The notes below the pieces were generated by a model, which did not search any database, had not been told where the DNA came from, and saw only the letters and a program-made list of their open reading frames with translations. The position numbers and the translations under genes are program-made. From Polynucleobacter sinensis (GTDB taxonomy: Bacteria > Pseudomonadota > Gammaproteobacteria > Burkholderiales > Burkholderiaceae), in NCBI RefSeq assembly GCF_001595985.1, contig NZ_LOJJ01000002.1:248001-312000 (forward strand): a DNA stretch of 64,000 nucleotides, in the 5' to 3' direction. Below, piece after piece: positions 41,864 to 49,677 of this stretch (the first letter of the stretch is position 1; each line of letters opens with the position of its first letter).

Positions 41864-43405
41864 ATGTCCTATCGTGAACTCGTTTTCACGGTACCTGCTG
41901 AAATCGCAGAGCCCCTAGGTGATGCGTTGTTGGAGGTGGGCGCCCTTTCAGTCACAGTAGAAGACGATGCCGCTGGTGGTTACGATGAGAACCCGCTCTA
42001 TGGTGAACCAGGCCTCTCTCCAGAGGTGCAAGCTTGGGATCGCTCCGCTGTTACCGCGCTTTTCAACCCTGAAGTTGACGACTCTGATGCCGAGAATTTT
42101 GTTTCAGAGCTACTGACTAGCCTCAAAGAACTTGGATTTCATCTCCCCAAGCCTCAAGAGAAGATTGTTGAAGAGCAAGATTGGGTGCGCTTAACCCAAA
42201 GTCAATTTGCACCAATTCAAATTGGTGAACGTATTTGGGTAGTACCGTCATGGCATGAAGCGCCGACTGATCCCAATGCTATTTGTTTGGCAGTAGATCC
42301 TGGGCTTGCCTTTGGTACCGGTAGCCACCCAACTACCCACCTTTGCTTGCTTTGGCTGGAACAAAATACCCAACTACAAAATCAAAGCCTACTTGATTAC
42401 GGTTGCGGATCTGGAATTTTGGCTATTGCTGCTGCGAAATTAGGCTGCAATCCCGTAGTTGGAACTGATATTGATCCCCAAGCGATGGTTGCAGCGCGGA
42501 GCAATGCCGAAATCAATCACACAGTGATTCGTTTTGTATTGCCCAATGAGAATGCGCCAGAACTTGCAGCAGAAACTAAATACGACATCGTGATGGCAAA
42601 TATTTTGGCCAACCCACTGCAAGTGCTTGCACCCGCCCTGGTCAATAAGATGCGCCCTGGTGGAAAAATTGTGCTGTCTGGAGTGCTCGCACGACAAGCT
42701 GAAGAGGTAATCGAAACCTATAGCCAATGGCTCAAGCTCTCCGTTTGGAAAGAGAGTGAAGGCTGGGTATGTCTGCATGGCACCTTAACGATCGATAGAG
42801 ATCAAGATCAGAAAGCAACTAAAAGCACAAACTCCCCTGTGCCGGCTCAAAAAAAAAGTCTTAAATTCATTCTCCTGAGTCTATTTTTCTTAGTGCTCCT
42901 TATTTTTGGTGAGCATCTATCCAGAAACTCTCTATTACCAATGCTTGCCACACGTGTTGATGGCAGTTCTCATTCAATGGCAACAACTGCTTTTGCACTT
43001 TTGCAGAAACTAGATGAAAAACTTTGTCACGCACTAGGGTGCATCAATCGCCCTGTAAGCGATTTTTCCGCGTGGAAAATAACTGCGGTCACTCTTGCAC
43101 CTGAAAACGCGCGAGAGGCCCTTAAAAACGCTTCAAATCAATCAACGCTGCAAGTTGAAATACAAAATCGCCTAGCAATTCCCGTTTTATTCCCAAATTT
43201 AGAAATTTCCCTCACAGATACCGACGAATCTGAGATCAAAATCATTCAACTTGCCCCTGATGAGTGGTTACCAAATATCTGGAAAGAGGCCAATCCTGAT
43301 TTTTTACGCCAAGGCGCACCCTCAGGTGAAATATTTCAATCGGAACTCAAGCTTTTACTCCCGCAAAATGCTGCAGGCTACCGTGTCAGAATTTTTTATC
43401 CCTAA
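41864..43405 (+). CDS. prmA: PrmA ribosomal protein L11 methyltransferase fused to a membrane/DUF3426 domain
   Basis: Residues 1 to about 305 are PrmA, which trimethylates ribosomal protein L11: VDPGLAFGTGSHPTTHLCL, LLDYGCGSGILAIAAAKLG (SAM motif near 176) and VMANILANPLQ. After a Lys/Ser linker comes a membrane helix at about 333-349 (LKFILLSLFFLVLLIFGE) and a DUF3426-like domain (CHALGCINRP, LFPNLEISLTDTDE, PDEWLPN). In relatives DUF3426 is usually a separate protein starting with a zinc ribbon, and the ribbon is absent here. A nine-A run (42849-42857) lies at the junction. The 513-residue length is far above ordinary PrmA (about 295). Confidence 0.88.
   Translation: MSYRELVFTVPAEIAEPLGDALLEVGALSVTVEDDAAGGYDENPLYGEPGLSPEVQAWDRSAVTALFNPEVDDSDAENFVSELLTSLKELGFHLPKPQEKIVEEQDWVRLTQSQFAPIQIGERIWVVPSWHEAPTDPNAICLAVDPGLAFGTGSHPTTHLCLLWLEQNTQLQNQSLLDYGCGSGILAIAAAKLGCNPVVGTDIDPQAMVAARSNAEINHTVIRFVLPNENAPELAAETKYDIVMANILANPLQVLAPALVNKMRPGGKIVLSGVLARQAEEVIETYSQWLKLSVWKESEGWVCLHGTLTIDRDQDQKATKSTNSPVPAQKKSLKFILLSLFFLVLLIFGEHLSRNSLLPMLATRVDGSSHSMATTAFALLQKLDEKLCHALGCINRPVSDFSAWKITAVTLAPENAREALKNASNQSTLQVEIQNRLAIPVLFPNLEISLTDTDESEIKIIQLAPDEWLPNIWKEANPDFLRQGAPSGEIFQSELKLLLPQNAAGYRVRIFYP
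42848..42864 (+). other. slippery nine-A tract at the PrmA/DUF3426 junction
   Basis: Codons 329-331 are CAA AAA AAA, so the in-frame heptamer A AAA AAA is present. A -1 slip would read AAG TCT TAA and stop at 42862-42864, giving a 333-residue PrmA that ends exactly before the membrane helix. No convincing stem-loop is visible downstream. The alternative product is inference. Confidence 0.4.
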
Positions 43406-43458
43406 AAAACACTTCATTAGCAACTTCATTTCATTTTTTTATTAGAAAGTCACAATTT

Positions 43459-44418
43459 ATGGCCAGTTTGATCTGCGGCTCTATCGCTTACGACACCATC
43501 ATGAACTTTGAGGGCAAATTTGCCGATCAGATTCTGCCCGAGCAAATTCATATTTTGAATGTCGCCTTCCTGGTTCCAACGATGCGCCGCGAATTTGGTG
43601 GCTGCGCCGGGAATATTGCTTATAACCTTAGCTTGCTTGGTGGCGACCCCATCATCATGGCTACTGTAGGCGGCGATGCAGCACCTTACTTCAACCGACT
43701 TCAAGAACTCAAGATTGATGCAACGCATATTCGCCAAATTGAGCAAGCATTCACAGCTCAAGCCATGATCACAACCGATCAAGCAAATAATCAAATTACT
43801 GCCTTTCACCCTGGAGCAATGGGTGAATCTCACCTCAACCAAGTATCTGCAGTAATAGCAGAGCGTAGCAAGAATGGAAAAGGCGCCGCAAAGTTTGGAA
43901 TTGTTGCGCCAGATGGCCGCCAAGGTATGTGGGAACATTGCCATCAACTAGCGCAAGCAGGTATTCCATTTGTGTTTGATCCAGGCCAAGGCTTACCCAT
44001 GTTTAATGGTTCCGAATTATTGGAGCTCGTTGAAATGGCCAGTTATTTAGCCGTCAATGACTATGAAGGCGAAATGCTTTCCCAAAGAACGGGCCTAAGC
44101 TTGGCAAAAGTAGCTGAAAGAGTGAAGGCCTTAATCGTCACCAAGGGAGCTGAGGGCGCAGATATCTACTTTGAAGGTAAATGCATCGCAATTCCGCCCG
44201 TCCCAGCGGCAAAAGTAGTTGATCCAACCGGTTGCGGTGATGCATTCCGCGGTGGATTACTGTTTGGACTTGAAAACGGCATGGATTGGGAAACTACCGG
44301 TCGTCTCGCCAGCTTGATGGGTTCGATCAAAATCACCCATCAGGGACCACAAAATCATCAAATCAGCAAAGAAGAGATTGCCACCCAATTTAAATCCGCT
44401 TTTGGGTTTGCGCTCTAA
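43459..44418 (+). CDS. PfkB-family carbohydrate/nucleoside kinase
   Basis: A 319-residue ribokinase-fold kinase. FGGCAGNIAYNLSLLGGDP is the substrate side, and VVDPTGCGDAFRGGLLFGL near residue 253 is the second PfkB signature with the catalytic Asp in GCGDAF. LIVTKGAEGADIYFEGK precedes it. Betaproteobacterial homologues at the accC-prmA locus are often annotated as adenosine kinase or sugar kinase; the substrate cannot be decided from sequence. It ends the aroQ-accB-accC-prmA run. Confidence 0.88.
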   Translation: MASLICGSIAYDTIMNFEGKFADQILPEQIHILNVAFLVPTMRREFGGCAGNIAYNLSLLGGDPIIMATVGGDAAPYFNRLQELKIDATHIRQIEQAFTAQAMITTDQANNQITAFHPGAMGESHLNQVSAVIAERSKNGKGAAKFGIVAPDGRQGMWEHCHQLAQAGIPFVFDPGQGLPMFNGSELLELVEMASYLAVNDYEGEMLSQRTGLSLAKVAERVKALIVTKGAEGADIYFEGKCIAIPPVPAAKVVDPTGCGDAFRGGLLFGLENGMDWETTGRLASLMGSIKITHQGPQNHQISKEEIATQFKSAFGFAL

Positions 44419-44445
44419 AAACAATCCATTTGAGAGATAGGCAAT

Positions 44446-44474
44446 AAAAAAGGGATCTCGTGAGAGATCCCTTT
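44446..44474. terminator. terminator between the PfkB-family gene and the histone-like gene
   Basis: GGGATCTC-GTGA-GAGATCCC with an A run (44446-44451) on the left and TTT on the right. The long U tract arises on the minus strand, so its main client is the histone H1-like gene. It lies 26 bp after the -1-frame stop at 44501-44503 but 148 bp after the zero-frame stop. Confidence 0.88.
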
Positions 44475-44500
44475 GAACTTCACCCGTCTATAAGCAGAGC

Positions 44501-44865
44501 TTAAGGACGTGTGCCAGTTGGGAAGGGCCAAGCAGCGGCTGGATTCAACGTAGTTGAAGCGGCAGCTTTTTTAGCCACGGGCTTTTTTACAGCTTTGCCC
44601 GCTTTCTTCGCAGCAGGCTTACTTACTTTTTTTTTGCAGCTGGACGCTTTTTAGCAGCAGCTTTTTTAGCAGCAGGACGCTTCTTAGCTACTTTTTTAGC
44701 AGCAGGCTTCTTAGCAGCAGCTTTTTTAGCAGCAGGACGCTTCTTAGCTACTTTTTTAGCAGCAGGCTTCTTAGCAGCAGCTTTTTTAGCAGCAGGCTTC
44801 TTAGCAGCTACTTTTTTCTTTGCAGCTGGTTTCTTTGCAGCAACTTTTTTCTTGGCGATTGCCAT
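44501..44865 (-). CDS. histone H1-like Lys/Ala-rich DNA-binding protein, frame changes at a poly-A tract
   Basis: The zero frame (44623-44865) gives 80 residues, MAIAKKKVAAKKPAAKK and then repeats of the AAKKPAAKK type, ending in AAKKK and a TAA. This composition is that of bacterial H1-like nucleoid proteins. The -1 frame continues from the poly-A tract for 41 residues (VSKPAAKKAGKAVKKP, then ASTTLNPAAAWPFPTGTRP) to a TAA at 44501-44503, just before a terminator. The full protein would have 121 residues. AAGGAG precedes the ATG. Either a -1 frameshift is used or one A is missing in the sequence, or the locus is phase variable. Both products could be made. Confidence 0.8.
44597..44632 (-). 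promoter_or_regulatory. candidate -1 programmed frameshift signal
   Basis: On the minus strand: slippery heptamer A AAA AAG in the zero frame (44632-44626), a 7-nt spacer TAAGTAA containing the zero-frame stop, then stem GCCTGCT, 8-nt loop, stem AGCGGGC (44618-44597; seven pairs, one of them G-U). The heptamer is the one used by E. coli dnaX, and the spacing is in the usual 5-9 nt range. Confidence 0.6.
44651..44796 (-). repeat. 60-bp tandem repeat inside the histone-like gene
   Basis: Positions 44651-44710 and 44711-44770 are identical 60-bp units, followed by the first 26 bases of a third (44771-44796). Each unit encodes 20 residues of Lys/Ala/Pro repeat. Copy number is therefore free to change in frame. 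Confidence 0.92.
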
Positions 44866-45197
44866 AGTAATGCTCCTTCACGTGAGGATTAGTACAAACT
44901 ACCGATTAAGAAGACCCGACCATTCATTTCCGCCTGATTTTGCAACCGTTTGGATACGACGAGCGAGCCATTCATCGGCGCGCGGCTTGATGCTAAGTGC
45001 TGCACGCTAATGAATCCTGGAAAAAAAGCCGTGGCCCCAAAGGGCAACGGCTTCTTAAATTTGCTGGAAAAAACAGAGAGAATAGCCCAGACGCCCTTGG
45101 ACAAGGGTTTTCGGATTTGAGTCTGGTTTTGCTGACTTTTAAAACTGTCCAACCGTCTAATCTCCTATTTAGCCGGCTGTGCGCTGTTAACTAATAA
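44866..45197. other. 332-bp gap between the histone-like gene and nrdB
   Basis: Holds the histone gene's ribosome-binding site (AAGGAG on the minus strand, 44874-44879), presumably its promoter, and the nrdB terminator at 45021-45055. An 87-codon minus-strand frame across the gap runs through the terminator and is not credible. A 35-codon stretch (44899-45006) without a start codon has protein-like composition and may be a remnant. Confidence 0.6.
45021..45055 (-). terminator. terminator downstream of nrdB
   Basis: On the minus strand GCCGTTGCCC, TTTG loop, GGGCCACGGC (nine pairs with one mismatch), then seven T. It lies about 145 bp beyond the nrdB stop and ends nrdAB. Confidence 0.85.
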
Positions 45198-46382
45198 CTA
45201 CTCCCAACTTAGCGCACCACCGGTTTGATACTCAATAACGCGTGTCTCAAAAAAGTTTCGTTCTTTTTTCAGATCAATCATTTCTGACATCCATGGGAAT
45301 GGATTCTCTTCATTTGGGAACATCGCGTCAAGTCCTATTTGCAAACATCTGCGATTACAGATGTATCTTAGGTAACCTTTGAACATGGGCGCGTTCAATC
45401 CGAGCACTCCACGAGGCATCGTATCTTCGGCATAACGGTACTCTAATTCAACCGCTTTTTCGAAGATAGATTTAATCTCATCTTTGAACGCAGAAGTCCA
45501 TAACTGCGGGTTCTCCAGCTTGATTTGATTAATTAAATCGATACCAAAATTACAGTGCATCGACTCGTCACGAAGGATGTATTGATACTGCTCAGCAGCA
45601 CCCGTCATTTTGTTTTGACGACCCATTGCAAGTATTTGCGTAAAACCAACATAAAAGAACAAACCTTCCATCACGCAAGCAAAAACAATGAGTGAACGAA
45701 GTAATTTTTGATCGTTTTCTAAAGTACCAGTCTTAAATGTTGGATCAGTTAGAACGTCAATAAATGGAATAAGGAACTCATCTTTGGCGCGAATTGATTC
45801 AATCTCGTGATACGCATTGAAGATCTCACCCTGATCTAAACCCAAAGATTCGACAATATATTGGTATGCATGGGTATGAATCGCTTCTTCAAAAGCCTGA
45901 CGTAATAGATATTGACGGCACTCTGGAGCTGTAATTTGGCGATATGTACCCAAAACGATATTATTTGCCGCCAAAGAATCGGCTGTAGTGAAGAAGCCCA
46001 GATTGCGTTTAATAATACGACGCTCATCTTCCGTTAAGCCATTTGGATCTTTCCAAAGCGCGATATCGCGATTCATATTGATCTCTTGTGGCATCCAATG
46101 ATTTGCGCAACCTGCTAAATATTTCTCCCAAGCCCACTTGTATTTAAATGGTACTAACTGATTTACGTCAGTTTTTGCATTAATCACACGCTTATCGGCC
46201 ACATTGACACGACGCGCTTCACTGCCTGTCGATGAAACGGGTGCCTCTTGTGCAGGTGCAGCAACTTGCGGCGCAATCGCCACTTGATCTGGTTGCGGGC
46301 GCTGTGGTTCAACCGCCACTGGTTGGGGTGCAAGACCAGCTTTCGCTAGTGCTGGAGCAACTTCTTCTTCCCAATTCAACAT
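45198..46382 (-). CDS. nrdB: ribonucleoside-diphosphate reductase subunit beta, class Ia
   Basis: Radical-generating subunit of ribonucleotide reductase. Iron ligands and the Tyr radical are visible in [24 protein letters not shown] (Glu, His and the Tyr at the expected distance) and [13 protein letters not shown]. The catalytic domain starts near residue 75; before it lies an Ala/Pro/Gln-rich extension of about 60 residues that is probably flexible. The C-terminus GGALSWE is the peptide that docks to NrdA. 47 bp downstream of nrdA. Confidence 0.96.
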   Translation of the reverse strand: MLNWEEEVAPALAKAGLAPQPVAVEPQRPQPDQVAIAPQVAAPAQEAPVSSTGSEARRVNVADKRVINAKTDVNQLVPFKYKWAWEKYLAGCANHWMPQEINMNRDIALWKDPNGLTEDERRIIKRNLGFFTTADSLAANNIVLGTYRQITAPECRQYLLRQAFEEAIHTHAYQYIVESLGLDQGEIFNAYHEIESIRAKDEFLIPFIDVLTDPTFKTGTLENDQKLLRSLIVFACVMEGLFFYVGFTQILAMGRQNKMTGAAEQYQYILRDESMHCNFGIDLINQIKLENPQLWTSAFKDEIKSIFEKAVELEYRYAEDTMPRGVLGLNAPMFKGYLRYICNRRCLQIGLDAMFPNEENPFPWMSEMIDLKKERNFFETRVIEYQTGGALSWE

Positions 46383-46429
46383 AACTCTCTCCTAAATTCT
46401 TCTCTTCTATTAGTCAGCAAGCAAATGGC

Positions 46430-49402
46430 TTACTGACATGCTTCACATTCTTCAAAGCCAGCATCACCAGGACGCATTGTGCAAACTGGGCCATCTGCTT
46501 CTTGCGCTGCAGCGGCAGCTGCATCAGTGCCGTTAACACCGCCACCACTTGAAACTGAATTCAACTGGCCGCTAGCTACAGTAGATTTCTCTACGTGGGT
46601 TGCAGCCATGGTGCGGAGGTAATAGGTTGTCTTCAAACCACGCAACCATGCCAACTTATACGTGTCATCCAACTTCTTACCAGATGCTCCAGCCATGTAG
46701 ATGTTGAGGGACTGCGCTTGGTCAATCCACTTCTGGCGACGTGAAGCGGCTTCCACCAACCAACTTGGCTCAACTTCAAATGCGGTGGCATACAAATCAC
46801 GCAAATCTTGTGGAACGCGATCAATTTTGGACAAAGTGCCATCAAAGTATTTCAAATCGGCAATCATGACCTCATCCCATAGACCGCGATCCTTCAAATC
46901 GCGAACCAAATACTCATTCACTACTGTGAACTCACCAGAGAGATTAGATTTCACGAATAAGTTCTGGAAGGTAGGCTCGATACAAGCTGAAACACCAATA
47001 ATGTTTGAAATCGTTGCAGTTGGAGCAATCGCGACGCAATTGGAATTGCGCATGCCGTGCTGCTTGATACGGGCGCGCAGACCACTCCAATCCATAGTAG
47101 AGGAATTATCAACCTCCACATAACCACCACGCTCTGCAGCCAACATTGCTACTGAATCCTGCGGGAGAATGCCGCGATCCCACAATGAGCCTTTGTATGT
47201 GCTGTACACGCCACGCTCTTCAGCCAGCTCATTTGAAGCTTGGTATGCGTAGTAGCAAACTGCTTCCATAGAAGAATCGGCAAACTTCACAGCCTCTTCA
47301 CTTGCATATGGGATACGCTGCATGTGTAAGCAATCCTGGAAGCCCATAATGCCCATACCTACTGGACGATGCTTCAAGTTCGAATTACGCGCTTTAGCAA
47401 CAGCATAGTAATTAATGTCAATCACGTTATCCAACATACGCATTGCAGTACGAATGGTTCTTTGGAGCTTTTCGTGATCCAAAATCATCTTGCCAGAAGC
47501 ATCGGTAGTCATATGCGCGGTTAAATTGACGGAACCTAAGTTACATACTGCAATCTCGCTCTCATTAGTATTGAGGGTAATCTCAGTACACAGGTTAGAT
47601 GAGTGAACAACGCCAATATGTTGCTGTGGACTACGGATGTTGCAAGGATCTTTGAAGGTAATCCATGGGTGACCAGTTTCAAACAACATACCCAACATCT
47701 TGCGCCACAGTTGTTGCGCAGGAATACGACGGAATGGTTTCAACTCACCTGCATCAGCCTTCTTCTCATAGGCAACATACGCCTCTTCAAAAGCCTTGCC
47801 GTATTTGTCATGCAAATCAGGCGTATTGGATGGGGAGAATAATGTCCATTCGCCACCCTCCATGACACGCTTCATAAACAAATCAGGAATCCAGTTAGAG
47901 GTATTCATGTCATGCGTGCGGCGGCGATCATCACCAGTGTTCTTACGCAACTCGAGGAACTCTTCAATATCTAAGTGCCATGTTTCAAGATAGGCACAAA
48001 CTGCACCTTTACGCTTACCACCTTGGTTCACGGCAACTGCTGTATCGTTCACGACCTTCAAGAAAGGCACTACACCTTGTGATTTACCGTTAGTACCTTT
48101 GATATGACTTCCCAAGGCGCGCACGTTTGTCCAGTCATTACCCAAGCCGCCAGCAAACTTAGATAAGAGCGCATTCTCTTTCAAGGCTTCGTAGATGCCA
48201 TCCAGATCATCATCCACTGTTGTTAAGTAGCAGCTTGATAACTGAGGACGTGTTGTCGCGGAGTTAAACAAGGTTGGTGTACTGGACATGAAATCAAATG
48301 TAGAAAGAATTTCATAGAACTCGATAGCACGACGCTCACGATCCAACTCATTTAAAGACAAGCCCATAGCAACGCGCATGAAGAATGCTTGCGGCATCTC
48401 AATGCGACGATCCTCAATGTGCAAGAAATAACGGTCATACAAAGTTTGCAAACCAAGATAGTTAAACTGCAAATCACGGCTTGCATTCAAAGCTGCGGCT
48501 AAGCGCGGAAGATCGAATTCACGCATGCGTGGATCCAACAATTCTGCAGAAATACCCTCATTGATGTACTTGGCGAAATAAGTGCTGTACTCCGCCTGCA
48601 TGTCACCTTGCAATACTTCGCGACCCAAAATTTCTTTACGAATCACATGCATCAGAATACGCGCAGTAACTTGGCTATACGCAGGATCTTTTTCAATCAA
48701 TGTGCGTGATGCCAAGATTGCTGAGTCATACACTTGCGCCATCGGAACACCATCGTACAAATTCTTGATGGTTTCAGTGATGATCGGAGTTGCATCGATA
48801 TGCGTACCCAAACCCTCGCAAGCAGCTTCAATGATGGTGCGTAGTGCAGCCATATCTAGCCACTTCTCCACACCGTTATCAGTCACCTTGAGACCAGATT
48901 CACCAGTTTGAGTAGCCTCTTGAGTTTCTTGCGCAATCCCCTGTTGTGTGGCGCGCTCTTGGTTACGCTTTTCACGATAAAGAACATAAGCACGAGCAAC
49001 GTTATGCTCACCGCTGCGCATTAAGGCCAGCTCAACCTGGTCTTGAATATCTTCAATGTGGAAAGTACCGCCATTTGGACGGCTACGTAACAATGCGCGA
49101 ACAACTGAGTGAGTTAATTGCTCAACTTGCTCACGCACACGTGCAGAAGCAGCGCCTTGACCGCCATTAACCGCCAAAAATGCTTTTGTTACCGCAATCG
49201 CGATTTTGGATGGCTCAAATGCCACCACCGACCCATTGCGACGAATAATTTTGTAATCAGATAATTGGGTAGCTTGATTACCGCCAACTCCACCAGCAAC
49301 AAAGCCGGCAGAAGGGGTTTGATTCATGGCTTCGGAGGGATTCATTCCTGGGTTATTTGTGCCGGCAGTCTGTCCTGCTGTCTGAGGGTTGGCATATGTC
49401 AT
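46430..49402 (-). CDS. nrdA: ribonucleoside-diphosphate reductase subunit alpha, class Ia
   Basis: Catalytic subunit reducing NDPs. After about 45 Gly/Asn-rich residues comes an ATP-cone (IIRRNGSVVAFEPSKIAIAV), which allows dATP feedback. The barrel has CYLTTVDDDLDG, GGLGNDWTNVRALGS, FHIEDIQDQVE in the cone region, and VCNLGSVNLTAHM. The finger loop is NSNCVAIAPTATISNIIG. The C-terminal CEACQ carries the shuttle Cys pair. The 990-residue length is longer than E. coli (761), as is common for betaproteobacterial NrdA. It heads nrdAB and is preceded by NrdR-like sites. Confidence 0.97.
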   Translation of the reverse strand: MTYANPQTAGQTAGTNNPGMNPSEAMNQTPSAGFVAGGVGGNQATQLSDYKIIRRNGSVVAFEPSKIAIAVTKAFLAVNGGQGAASARVREQVEQLTHSVVRALLRSRPNGGTFHIEDIQDQVELALMRSGEHNVARAYVLYREKRNQERATQQGIAQETQEATQTGESGLKVTDNGVEKWLDMAALRTIIEAACEGLGTHIDATPIITETIKNLYDGVPMAQVYDSAILASRTLIEKDPAYSQVTARILMHVIRKEILGREVLQGDMQAEYSTYFAKYINEGISAELLDPRMREFDLPRLAAALNASRDLQFNYLGLQTLYDRYFLHIEDRRIEMPQAFFMRVAMGLSLNELDRERRAIEFYEILSTFDFMSSTPTLFNSATTRPQLSSCYLTTVDDDLDGIYEALKENALLSKFAGGLGNDWTNVRALGSHIKGTNGKSQGVVPFLKVVNDTAVAVNQGGKRKGAVCAYLETWHLDIEEFLELRKNTGDDRRRTHDMNTSNWIPDLFMKRVMEGGEWTLFSPSNTPDLHDKYGKAFEEAYVAYEKKADAGELKPFRRIPAQQLWRKMLGMLFETGHPWITFKDPCNIRSPQQHIGVVHSSNLCTEITLNTNESEIAVCNLGSVNLTAHMTTDASGKMILDHEKLQRTIRTAMRMLDNVIDINYYAVAKARNSNLKHRPVGMGIMGFQDCLHMQRIPYASEEAVKFADSSMEAVCYYAYQASNELAEERGVYSTYKGSLWDRGILPQDSVAMLAAERGGYVEVDNSSTMDWSGLRARIKQHGMRNSNCVAIAPTATISNIIGVSACIEPTFQNLFVKSNLSGEFTVVNEYLVRDLKDRGLWDEVMIADLKYFDGTLSKIDRVPQDLRDLYATAFEVEPSWLVEAASRRQKWIDQAQSLNIYMAGASGKKLDDTYKLAWLRGLKTTYYLRTMAATHVEKSTVASGQLNSVSSGGGVNGTDAAAAAAQEADGPVCTMRPGDAGFEECEACQ

Positions 49403-49411
49403 ATTTTTTCC

Positions 49412-49427
49412 TGCTTATATATAGTTA
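49412..49427 (-). promoter_or_regulatory. possible second NrdR box
   Basis: TGCTTATATATAGTTA matches the AT-rich core of the NrdR box but not the outer bases. Its centre is 63 bp from that of the strong box, about six helical turns. It lies only 10 bp from the nrdA start, so a chance match is possible. Confidence 0.35.
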
Positions 49428-49474
49428 TTTGGACAAAAAATCGTTAAAAAACAATGGGGTATTGCTATATTCAA

Positions 49475-49490
49475 ACACTACATCTAGTGT
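49475..49490 (-). promoter_or_regulatory. NrdR box upstream of nrdA
   Basis: ACACTACATCTAGTGT is a near-palindrome that fits the known NrdR consensus (ACACwATATATwGTGT) at 14 of 16 positions. NrdR represses ribonucleotide reductase genes. On the minus strand it lies between GAGACA and TATAGC, a possible weak promoter with an 18-bp spacer. nrdR itself is not in the window. Confidence 0.75.
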
Positions 49491-49637
49491 CTCGAAGTGC
49501 ATTTGGTACTAAGTATAGGGAAATATTCGGAAATTAGTAAGACATTTCTGATGAATATTTATAAGTATTTTTCCTAGGTTTTCCAGTAATTTAGGGGCTA
49601 TTTTGGTGCGGATTTTTTAGCCCTTTTCAACTAAAGG

Positions 49638-49661
49638 GGAAGAAAGTGAGCGTATGCTCAC
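49638..49661 (-). terminator. hairpin downstream of ampD fusion gene
   Basis: GTGAGC-ATAC-GCTCAC on the minus strand followed by TTTCTTCCCC, 17 bp after the stop codon. A second hairpin (CCCTTT / AAAGGG, 49621-49639) follows. Together they form a plausible terminator. Confidence 0.6.
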
Positions 49662-49677
49662 ATACTAATTTCTCACC

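Noticed and set aside
44889-45152. 87-codon minus-strand open frame between the histone-like gene and nrdB
   Set aside because: It runs through the nrdB terminator hairpin and its T run, and its composition is unconvincing.
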